Shown here: positions 13,916 through 19,313 of the stretch, piece by piece | Layout: each line of letters starts with the position of its first letter | Numbering within the stretch: the stretch's first letter is position 1 | Assembly (NCBI GenBank): GCA_944382705.1 | Contig: CALWNE010000015.1 | Location: 1-19,313 of the forward strand | Source of the DNA: an uncultured Allofournierella sp. | Lineage (GTDB): Bacteria; Bacillota; Clostridia; Oscillospirales; Ruminococcaceae | Length of the DNA: 19,313 nt | Reading direction: 5' to 3' | Position numbers and translations under genes: made by a program | The notes under the pieces: model-generated | Told to the model about the DNA's origin: nothing | The model's input: only the letters and a program-made list of their open reading frames with translations | The model's database searches: none

Positions 13916-13965
13916 AAAAAATCCCCCTAACGAAAGCTTTCCGCTTCCATTAGGGGGGATTTTTC
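13916..13965 (-). terminator. Terminator of the pflB-grcA-pflA operon (bidirectional)
   Basis: AATCCCCCTAA and TTAGGGGGGATT form a long stem around a loop of about 19 bases, flanked by A-runs on one side and T-runs on the other, so it can end transcripts on either strand. It lies 40 bases beyond the pflA stop. Confidence 0.88.
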
Positions 13966-14004
13966 TGTCATAGCAATGGGCACAGCCTTAGCCGCCGGGT
14001 AAGC

Positions 14005-14781
14005 TTATCTGCGCTGTGCGCGCCGCTCTCGAATTCCCTCCAGGATTTGAAGCCGTGCCTTTGCGGCCGCCTCCTTATCCATGTTGGGCACTCCTTCCAG
14101 CGGGTAATTCAGTCCCAAAGTTTCGTATTTCACCTTTCCCATGGTGTGGTAGGGCAGCACCTCCAACCCCTTCAGGTTGGCAAAGCCGCCCAAAATCCGC
14201 CCCAATCGGTGCAGATGCTCGGCCCCGTCTGTCATACCGGGTACCACCACATGCCGGGCAATCATGGGCACGCCCGCCTCCTCCAAAGCCTTGGCAAACT
14301 CCAAAACCGGCTTTTGGCTATGGCGTGTCAAGGCCCTGTGCTCCTCCTCGGTGCTGTGCTTAAAATCCAGCAGCACCAGGTCGGTCACCTCAAACAAACG
14401 AGCAAACTCCTGCTGGCGTGCCGAGCTGTATACGGCACCGGAGCTGTCCAGGCAGGTGTGGATGCCTCGCTTTTTGGCCTCAGCAAACAGCTGGGTCAAA
14501 AAGGGCAGCTGTGCCATAGGTTCCCCACCAGTAGCAGTAATTCCCCCGTTGCGGTAAAACCCACGGTTCTTTTCGTACAGCTGCAAAATCTCCTCCACGG
14601 TCATGGTCTGGCCGCCTGCAAATTCCCAGGTATCCGGGTTATGGCAGTAGGCACACCGCATAGGGCAGCCCTGAAAAAACACCACAAGCCGAATCCCCGG
14701 CCCATCTACGGTGCCAAAGGTCTCCACCGAGTGGATTCGCCCCTCCAGGGGCTGTGTCTGAGGTGCCATGGGTTTGCTCAC
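14005..14781 (-). CDS. pflA: Pyruvate formate-lyase activating enzyme
   Basis: A 258-residue radical SAM enzyme that makes the glycyl radical on pyruvate formate-lyase. The [4Fe-4S] motif CPMRCAYC has Cys39, Cys43 and Cys46, preceded by the activase signature TVDGPGIRLVVFFQGCPMRC. The SAM motif TGGEP is at 84-88. LVLLDFKHSTEEEHRALTR and VPGMTDGAEHLHRLG are typical PflA segments. The length is close to the usual 245-260. The GTG start overlaps the stop of the glycyl radical gene (14778-14781), so the two are translationally coupled; an ATG at 14769 is an alternative start. In this operon its true substrate would be the separate 80-residue glycyl radical protein, alone or bound to PflB. It works in cytosolic anaerobic pyruvate cleavage. 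Confidence 0.96.
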   Translation of the reverse strand: MSKPMAPQTQPLEGRIHSVETFGTVDGPGIRLVVFFQGCPMRCAYCHNPDTWEFAGGQTMTVEEILQLYEKNRGFYRNGGITATGGEPMAQLPFLTQLFAEAKKRGIHTCLDSSGAVYSSARQQEFARLFEVTDLVLLDFKHSTEEEHRALTRHSQKPVLEFAKALEEAGVPMIARHVVVPGMTDGAEHLHRLGRILGGFANLKGLEVLPYHTMGKVKYETLGLNYPLEGVPNMDKEAAAKARLQILEGIRERRAQRR

Positions 14782-15020
14782 ATCCCTTCGTGGAAGGTCC
14801 GGGAGATTACCTCATCCTGCTGTGCCTTAGTCAGCTTGTTAAAGTTTACAGCGTAACCAGATACACGCACGGTCAGCTGAGGATACTTTTCAGGATGTGC
14901 CTGTGCATCCAGCAGGGTCTCCTTGGTAAATACATTCACATTCAGGTGATGGCCGCCCTTCTCGGCGTAACCGTCCAGCAGGCTTACCAGGTTATCGATT
15001 TGTGCGTCGTTGATGTTCAT
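14778..15020 (-). CDS. grcA: Stand-alone glycyl radical domain of pyruvate formate-lyase (GrcA-like)
   Basis: An 80-residue protein, MNINDAQIDNLVSLLDGYAE, then KGGHHLNVNVFTKETLLDAQ, HPEKYPQLTVRVSGYAVNF and a final VISRTFHEGM. It aligns end to end with the C-terminal radical domain of PflB; the radical-bearing Gly is Gly55 in RVSGYAV. It resembles the spare-part protein YfiD/GrcA of Escherichia coli. Here, however, the neighbouring pflB lacks this domain, so the protein must be an essential subunit rather than a repair part. Its own AAAGGAG lies eight bases before ATG 15020, after a 67-base gap from the pflB stop. The frame carries on upstream to 15248 only as an out-of-frame reading of pflB. 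It overlaps pflA by four bases. Confidence 0.93.
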   Translation of the reverse strand: MNINDAQIDNLVSLLDGYAEKGGHHLNVNVFTKETLLDAQAHPEKYPQLTVRVSGYAVNFNKLTKAQQDEVISRTFHEGM

Positions 15021-15087
15021 ACTCAATACTCCTTTGTATGGTTCGTTGTGGGTGCGAAGGGCCCGCAAGGCCCCGTTTGCAGGTTGT

Positions 15088-17178
15088 TTACAGGGTGGCG
15101 TTGGGCTCGCAGCAGGCGCAGTCCCGGCCCATATCCAGTTCAATGTCCAGGTCGCCCAAATCCAGTTCGCCCAGCAGTACTTCCTCCTTGCCCAGCGCAC
15201 CAGGCACAATGGAGAAGGTATTGGAGATGCCGTCCTGTGCATCCGCAAAGGGCAGCTTGGAAACAGAGCTCAAGGATGCCACAGCACCCTTTTTGTCACG
15301 GTTGTGCATGGGGTTTGCACCGGGAGCAAAGGCCTCGCCTGCCTTGCGTCCATCCGGAGTGGAACCGGTGTTCTTGCCATATACCACATTGGAGGTAATG
15401 GTCAGGATGGAGGTGGTAGGCTTGCCGTCACGGTAGGTGTGGTTTGCCTTGATATGGGTCATAAACTCGTGCACAATGTCGTGGGCAATCTGGTCTACAC
15501 GGTCGTCGTCGTTGCCGTATTTGGGGAAATCACCCTCCACTGCGTAGTCCACCACAATGCCATTTTCATCCCGAATGGTCTTTACCTTGGCGTACTTGAT
15601 AGCACTCAGAGAGTCCGCCACCACCGAAAGGCCGGCAATGCCGGTGGCAAACCAGCGGGTCACTTCCTTGTCATGCAGGGCCATCTGCAACCGCTCGTAG
15701 CAGTACTTGTCGTGCATATAGTGGATGATGTTCAGGGTGTTTACATACACGCCAGCCAGCCACTTCATCATATCACGGAAGCGGTCCATTACCTCGTCAT
15801 ACTCCAGGTACTCACTGGTAACAGGGCGGAACTTGGGGCCCACCTGCTTCTTGCTGATTTCGTCCACACCACCGTTGATGGCGTACAGCAGGCACTTGGC
15901 CAGGTTGGCACGGGCACCAAAGAACTGCATCTCCTTGCCCACGCGCATGCTGGAAACACAGCAGGCAATGGCGTAGTCATCGCCGTGGGTCACACGCATC
16001 AGATCATCGTTCTCATACTGGATGGAAGAGGACTGAATGCTGGTCTTTGCACAGAACCGCTTAAAGTTCATGGGCAGCCGGGTGGACCAGAGCACGGTCA
16101 GGTTGGGTTCCGGAGCGGTACCCAGATTTTCCAGGGTATGCAGGTAGCGGAAGCTCATCTTGGTTACCAGGGGGCGGCCATCAATGCCCACGCCGCCAAT
16201 GGACTCCGTCACCCAGGTGGGGTCACCGCTGAAGAGTGCGTTGTACTCCGGGGTACGGGCAAACTTCACCAGACGCAGCTTCATGATGAAATGGTCCACC
16301 ATCTCCTGAATCTGTTCCTCGGTAAAGGTTCCGTTTTCCAGGTCACGCTGGGCGTAAATGTCCACAAAGGTGCTGGTGCGGCCCAGGCTCATGGCTGCGC
16401 CGTTCTGCTCCTTAATGGCTGCCAGGTAACCCAGGTACATCCACTGAATGGCCTCCTGAGTGTTCTGGGCCGGACGGGAGATATCAAAGCCATAAATTTC
16501 GCCCAACTGCTTAAGCTCCTTCAAGGCCTTGATTTGTTCGCTCAGCTCCTCACGCTCCCGAATTACATCCGAGTACATAATGCTCCGGGTGCTGTCCTTC
16601 TGCTCCTGCTTGTCCTCAATCAAGCGGTCTACGCCATACAAAGCCACACGGCGGTAGTCGCCAATAATGCGGCCACGACCATAAGCGTCGGGCAAACCGG
16701 TGATGATATGGCTGGAACGACAGGCCCGCATTTCCGGGGTGTAAGCATCAAACACGCCCTCGTTGTGGGTCTTGCGGTACTTGGTAAAGATTTCAACAAC
16801 CTCATCATCCACCTTGTAACCGTTGTCCTCACAGGCCTTCATGGCCATGCGGATGCCGCCGTTGGGCTGCAAGGAACGCTTAAAGGGCTTATCGGTCTGA
16901 AAGCCAACAATGGTTTCCTTGTCCTTATCCAGGTAAGCAGGCCCGTGGGATACAATGCTGGAAACCACCTTGGTATCCATATCCAGTACGCCGCCTTTGG
17001 CCTGCTCCTCACGGGTCAGCTCCATTACCTGAGCCCACAGCTCCTGGGTAGCCTTAGTGGGGCCGCACAAAAAGCTGTCATCCCCTTCATAGGGAGTGTA
17101 GTTTTTCTGAATAAAATCCCGAACATTGATTTCCCGGGTCCAACTTCCGGGCACAAAGCCCTTCCATTCCTGTTGCAT
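15088..17178 (-). CDS. pflB: Pyruvate formate-lyase catalytic subunit lacking the glycyl radical domain
   Basis: A 696-residue protein, MQQEWKGFVPGSWTREINVR, that converts pyruvate and CoA to acetyl-CoA and formate. The catalytic pair is Cys406-Cys407 in DYAIACCVSSM, followed by MQFFGARANLAKCLLYAING. LNIIHYMHDKYCYE, TYRDGKPTTSILTITSNVVY and STPDGRKAGEAFAPGANPMH are all canonical. Full-length PflB has about 740-760 residues and ends with the radical glycine loop. This one diverges after SIVPGALGK (residue 664), carries a unique acidic tail with CACC at 687-690, and stops. The missing domain is the next gene. The start is ATG 17178, eight bases after GGAGG. The codons are uniform, with no sign of frame error. 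Expression is probably anaerobic and activator-dependent. Confidence 0.96.
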   Translation of the reverse strand: MQQEWKGFVPGSWTREINVRDFIQKNYTPYEGDDSFLCGPTKATQELWAQVMELTREEQAKGGVLDMDTKVVSSIVSHGPAYLDKDKETIVGFQTDKPFKRSLQPNGGIRMAMKACEDNGYKVDDEVVEIFTKYRKTHNEGVFDAYTPEMRACRSSHIITGLPDAYGRGRIIGDYRRVALYGVDRLIEDKQEQKDSTRSIMYSDVIREREELSEQIKALKELKQLGEIYGFDISRPAQNTQEAIQWMYLGYLAAIKEQNGAAMSLGRTSTFVDIYAQRDLENGTFTEEQIQEMVDHFIMKLRLVKFARTPEYNALFSGDPTWVTESIGGVGIDGRPLVTKMSFRYLHTLENLGTAPEPNLTVLWSTRLPMNFKRFCAKTSIQSSSIQYENDDLMRVTHGDDYAIACCVSSMRVGKEMQFFGARANLAKCLLYAINGGVDEISKKQVGPKFRPVTSEYLEYDEVMDRFRDMMKWLAGVYVNTLNIIHYMHDKYCYERLQMALHDKEVTRWFATGIAGLSVVADSLSAIKYAKVKTIRDENGIVVDYAVEGDFPKYGNDDDRVDQIAHDIVHEFMTHIKANHTYRDGKPTTSILTITSNVVYGKNTGSTPDGRKAGEAFAPGANPMHNRDKKGAVASLSSVSKLPFADAQDGISNTFSIVPGALGKEEVLLGELDLGDLDIELDMGRDCACCEPNATL

Positions 17179-17199
17179 TTCTCATGCCTCCTGTGGTCT

Positions 17200-17227
17200 G
17201 ATGGCCGGCAAGCCCTTGCCTGCCATC
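17200..17227 (-). promoter_or_regulatory. Hairpin just upstream of the pflB ribosome binding site
   Basis: GATGGC-C-GGCAAG and CTTGCC-T-GCCATC form a 12 bp stem with one mismatch and a two-base loop, ending about ten bases before the GGAGG of pflB. Its nearness to the ribosome binding site suggests control of translation or transcript stability; this is inference. Confidence 0.65.
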
Positions 17228-17326
17228 TTGTTGTCAATGTCCCCATTCCCATACCTGGGCAGAACATTCCTTGCCTTGGGGCAATCTGCCTAGCCTGTGC
17301 CCTGGCATACTGCACCTGCTTCAAAC

Positions 17327-17364
17327 CTCTCTTGGCGCCTCCTGTCACCGCTGCGCCAAAAGAG
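17327..17364 (-). promoter_or_regulatory. Long hairpin in the pflB leader
   Basis: CTCTCTTGGCGC (17327-17338) pairs with GCGCCAAAAGAG (17353-17364), 11 of 12 positions, around a 14-base loop. It lies in the middle of the untranslated region of about 360 nt before pflB. It has no U-run. The rest of 17179-17571 holds no convincing gene. Confidence 0.65.
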
Positions 17365-17544
17365 ATTGTGTTATTTCACTGGGCCTTTACCACCAGCCAG
17401 GTTCCTTCCAAGCCCCTGCCAGACAGTCTGCCCTAGGTGGTTCATTTCATGCACAGCCACCCTGCGGAGTGCCGCACCCAAAACTGCACCTTGCTTGCAG
17501 CAGCAATCCCAAAGAAATACATTCAGAACTGCTGCTGCACTCTT

Positions 17545-17550
17545 AGTATA
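17545..17550 (-). promoter_or_regulatory. Predicted -10 of the pflB promoter
   Basis: On the minus strand TATACT (17550-17545) matches the -10 consensus at five of six positions. No recognisable -35 lies 16-18 bases upstream, which fits a promoter that needs an activator bound at the adjacent palindrome. The start site would be near 17538. Confidence 0.5.
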
Positions 17551-17571
17551 TACTTCCCTATCAATCTAGTA

Positions 17572-17587
17572 TGTTGTAATTGCAACA
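17572..17587. promoter_or_regulatory. CRP/FNR-geometry palindrome upstream of pflB
   Basis: TGTTG-TAATTG-CAACA: two 5-base half-sites around six bases, the 5-6-5 geometry of CRP/FNR-family sites, with AATT as symmetric core (14 of 16 positions symmetric). Its centre is 41.5 bases upstream of the start predicted from the -10, the class II activator position. The regulator is unknown; Rex was considered but the sequence does not fit its usual TTGTTAA form well. Confidence 0.58.
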
Positions 17588-17627
17588 CTTCTCAACTTTT
17601 TTCAACACGCATCCGTGTGGTTCGCTT

Positions 17628-17819
17628 TTAAGCTTCAAAATACCGTTTCAGTTCCTCCCGCTGCTCATACTGCACATAGGTATACAGCCCAAAGGCCACG
17701 GTTTTTTCAATGGGGGTTAATGCCTGGGGCAGCTCTCTGCCCTCCCACAGTGCTTTTGCCAGCCGAGCTGTCTGCTGGGGTTCCAGCATCTCCAATGCCT
17801 GCTCAAAGGTCAGTTCCAT
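17628..17819 (-). CDS. Small protein of unknown function (63 residues)
   Basis: A 63-residue acidic helical protein, MELTFEQALEMLEPQQTARL, then AKALWEGRELPQALTPIEKT and VAFGLYTYVQYEQREELKRY, ending FEA. There is no membrane segment or metal motif. It has its own promoter (TTGCAC-17-TAGAAT at 17851-17879) and a purine-rich ribosome binding site before ATG 17819. It lies on the same strand as pflB, 449 bases upstream, with no clear terminator between them, so read-through into the pfl region is possible. I do not recognise a family. Confidence 0.7.
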   Translation of the reverse strand: MELTFEQALEMLEPQQTARLAKALWEGRELPQALTPIEKTVAFGLYTYVQYEQREELKRYFEA

Positions 17820-17850
17820 TCCTTCTCACTTCCTTTCTCTGTTCCTTTTT

Positions 17851-17879
17851 ATTCTATAATACCCCACCAATCGGTGCAA
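17851..17879 (-). promoter_or_regulatory. Promoter of the 63-residue protein gene
   Basis: On the minus strand TTGCAC (17879-17874) and TAGAAT (17856-17851) are 17 bases apart, placed about 32 bases before the start codon. The spacing is ideal and both hexamers are close to consensus. Confidence 0.6.
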
Positions 17880-17996
17880 TCACTGTGTATTCCTGTTTTT
17901 TACAAAATTGTTCCTTTTCAATTTCCTGCCATGGTTCCAGTGTATGGTCTTGTTGGTTTACAGTGGGGCGCCATCCTATTTTGTCTGTAAAACAAC

Positions 17997-18026
17997 AAAA
18001 AGCCCGGCATCTTTTGATGCCGGGCT
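17997..18026 (-). terminator. Terminator of the kdgK-uxuB operon
   Basis: AGCCCGGCATC (18001-18011) pairs perfectly with GATGCCGGGCT (18016-18026) around a four-base loop. On the minus strand it is followed by a T-rich tract. It lies about 110 bases beyond the uxuB stop. The gap 17820-18133 otherwise holds the promoter above and a weaker hairpin at 18093-18129. Confidence 0.92.
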
Positions 18027-18092
18027 AAATTCGATATGGTCAACAGCTGCCCCTCTCCCCTCAGGAAGGAAAGGCGGCACACTGTCCGGTTA

Positions 18093-18129
18093 TTTTTGAA
18101 CTTTCTGGTAGCCTCAGTCCGTTCAAAAA
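18093..18129 (-). repeat. Inverted repeat just after the uxuB stop
   Basis: TTTTTGAAC (18093-18101) and GTTCAAAAA (18121-18129) are perfect inverted copies around a 19-base loop, starting five bases after the uxuB stop codon. The stem is AT-rich and lacks a following T-run; it may protect the mRNA end ahead of the stronger terminator at 17997-18026. Confidence 0.5.
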
Positions 18130-18133
18130 ACCA

Positions 18134-18985
18134 TTAAACGCCAGAGTAAGCGGAGAAGCCGCCGTCAACAGGCAGAACCACACCGGTGATGAAGCTTGCA
18201 GCTTCGTTGTTCAGCAGGAACAGCAGGCTGCCGTCCAGCTCCTCGCTCTCGCCAAAACGGCCCATGGGAGTAGCAGCCAGGATCTTGCCGGTACGAGGAG
18301 TGGGGGTGCCATCCTCGTTGAACAGCAGAGCAGCGTTCTGCTTGGTGGAGAAGAAGCCGGGAGCGATAGCGTTCACACGGATGCCCACCTTGCTGAAGTG
18401 CACAGCCAGCCACTGGGTAAAGTTGGAGATAGCAGCCTTAGCGCCGGAGTAAGCAGGAATCTTGGTGAGGGGGGTGTAAGCGTTCATGCTGCTGATGTTG
18501 ATGATGTTGCAGCCCTCACGGCCCACCATCTGGCGAGCAAAAGCCTGGGTGGGAATCAGGGTACCCAGGAAGTTCAGGTTGAACACAAAGCCAACGCCGC
18601 CAGCATCCAGATCAAAGAAGCTCTTGGTATCAGCGTCGATGTCGCCCAGCTCAAAGTACTCCTTATCGGTGGTAGCCTTGGGGTTGTTGCCGCCAGCACC
18701 GTTCACCAGGATGTCGCAGGGGCCCAGGTCCTTCTCAACCTGATCAGCCACAGCGTAGCAAGCTTCCTTCTCCAGAACGTTGCACTTGTAAGCCTTGGCA
18801 ACGCCGCCCTCTGCCTCAATCTCAGCAGCGTAGGCAGCAGCAGCTTCCTCGTTCAGGTCCAGCAGAGCAACCTTAGCGCCTGCACGGGCCAGGGTCTTGG
18901 CAAATGCGCTGCACAGGATGCCGCCGGCACCGGTAACAACGGCAACCTTGCCGCTCAGATCGGTATTCAATACATTCTTCTGCAT
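18134..18985 (-). CDS. uxuB: D-mannonate oxidoreductase (fructuronate reductase), SDR type
   Basis: A 283-residue NAD(P)-dependent short-chain dehydrogenase that interconverts D-fructuronate and D-mannonate in glucuronate catabolism. The cofactor motif is VTGAGGILCSAFA near residue 17; the SDR glycine pattern is altered (Ile23, Cys25 where Gly is usual), as I recall in this subfamily. NGAGG is at 95-99, the catalytic Ser near 165, and Tyr179 and Lys183 lie in PAYSGAKAA. The block SMNAYTPLTKIPAYSGAKAA and the end VVLPVDGGFSAYSGV match the Bacillus YjmF/UxuB type. The ATG at 18985 is chosen for GGAGG eight bases upstream; a TTG seven codons earlier has no such site. It follows kdgK by 41 bases. 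Confidence 0.9.
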   Translation of the reverse strand: MQKNVLNTDLSGKVAVVTGAGGILCSAFAKTLARAGAKVALLDLNEEAAAAYAAEIEAEGGVAKAYKCNVLEKEACYAVADQVEKDLGPCDILVNGAGGNNPKATTDKEYFELGDIDADTKSFFDLDAGGVGFVFNLNFLGTLIPTQAFARQMVGREGCNIINISSMNAYTPLTKIPAYSGAKAAISNFTQWLAVHFSKVGIRVNAIAPGFFSTKQNAALLFNEDGTPTPRTGKILAATPMGRFGESEELDGSLLFLLNNEAASFITGVVLPVDGGFSAYSGV

Positions 18986-19026
18986 GGTAAAATCCTCCGA
19001 TTTCAATCAAACGCCAGGTAAATTTC

Positions 19027-19313
19027 TTAGCGCTGTACACGGCCGGAGCCGTTGCCGGCTGCCAGCTTCTCAACCTCGTCCACAGAAACGAAGTTGTAGT
19101 CACCCTCGATGGAGTGCTTCAGAGCGGAAGCTGCAACAGCAAACTCAACAGCCTCCTGGGTGTTCTTGCCGCTCAGCAGAGCGTAAATCAGGCCGCCGCC
19201 AAAGCTGTCGCCGCCGCCTACACGGTCGATGATGTGCAGGTGGTACAGCTTGGAGAAGCAGTACTCGTCGCTGGCAACATCGTACAGCATAGCGCTCCAG
19301 TCGTTGTCAAAGG
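19027..19313 (-). CDS. kdgK: 2-keto-3-deoxygluconate kinase, C-terminal part (cut by window edge)
   Basis: The last 95 residues of a PfkB/ribokinase-family sugar kinase, open at the right edge. The family's anion-hole and catalytic motif is IIDRVGGGDSFGGGLIYALL, with the catalytic Asp in GGGD. The preceding AMLYDVASDEYCFSKLYHLH and the following AVEFAVAASALKHSIEGDYN (a Lys-His-containing helix typical of KdgK) agree. It phosphorylates 2-keto-3-deoxygluconate in the hexuronate pathway, and its pairing with uxuB supports this over fructokinase or ribokinase. The stop is TAA at 19027-19029. The upstream part, ribosome binding site and promoter are outside the window. Confidence 0.85.
   Translation of the reverse strand, partial: FDNDWSAMLYDVASDEYCFSKLYHLHIIDRVGGGDSFGGGLIYALLSGKNTQEAVEFAVAASALKHSIEGDYNFVSVDEVEKLAAGNGSGRVQR

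Noticed and set aside
14778..15248. pflB split as a simple frameshift or sequencing error
   Set aside because: The two parts are separated by 67 non-coding bases with a proper ribosome binding site, and the first part ends with a distinct tail; no single-base change would fuse them cleanly.
17025..17348. 107-residue minus-strand frame overlapping the start of pflB
   Set aside because: It runs out of frame into conserved pflB sequence and has no good ribosome binding site; it is leader sequence read by chance.
15010..17436. 808-residue open frame on the plus strand opposite pflB
   Set aside because: It is antisense to a clearly conserved pflB, has no ribosome binding site and gives a low-complexity Val/His/Gly-rich product; an effect of biased codon use on the real strand.
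18986..19006. Earlier TTG start for uxuB
   Set aside because: The GGAGG ribosome binding site lies between that TTG and the ATG at 18985, so the ATG is the likely start.

Overview
The window is a GC-rich chromosomal segment of an anaerobic Firmicute. The best guess is a clostridial gut commensal of the Oscillospiraceae/Ruminococcaceae type (Faecalibacterium/Subdoligranulum/Gemmiger-like). This rests on protein style, strong AGGAGG-type ribosome binding sites, an anaerobic pyruvate formate-lyase operon and a short-chain-dehydrogenase type of hexuronate catabolism gene. No rRNA, tRNA, CRISPR array or insertion sequence was seen.

Positions 1-12869 hold a siphovirus-type prophage or phage-derived element. 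Its structural operon reads right to left on the minus strand: two small Cys-containing proteins, a sigma-region-4-like late regulator, a 78-80 bp tandem-repeat array, a putative small terminase, large terminase, a small coiled-coil protein, portal, scaffold, major capsid, connector/neck proteins, major tail protein, tail assembly chaperones, tape measure, and two distal tail proteins, the last cut by the left edge. Facing it on the plus strand are a Cro/CI-type repressor and an ImmA-type metallopeptidase, followed by a strong terminator. Between the two units lie two promoters and three CAC-N5-GTG operator-like sites. No integrase, replication or recombination genes lie between the repressor and the terminase, or between the metallopeptidase and host DNA. 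The layout recalls the PBSX element of Bacillus subtilis and raises the possibility of a domesticated or gene-transfer-agent-like particle.

Positions 13046-17819 are host genes on the minus strand: a VanZ-like membrane protein, then a pyruvate formate-lyase (PFL) operon, then a 63-residue protein. The PFL is split into two genes. pflB encodes the catalytic barrel with its Cys-Cys pair but stops before the glycyl radical domain. That domain is a separate 80-residue gene with its own ribosome binding site, translationally coupled to pflA. Upstream of pflB are an activator-type palindrome centred at -41.5 of a predicted start site and a leader of about 360 nt with strong hairpins.

Positions 18134-19313 hold part of a hexuronate catabolism operon on the minus strand: kdgK (cut by the right edge) followed by an SDR-type D-mannonate oxidoreductase (uxuB), ending at a clear terminator. 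The most interesting items are the split PFL with its Cys-rich PflB tail, the repeat array that copies the small-terminase ribosome binding site, and the compact PBSX-like layout.
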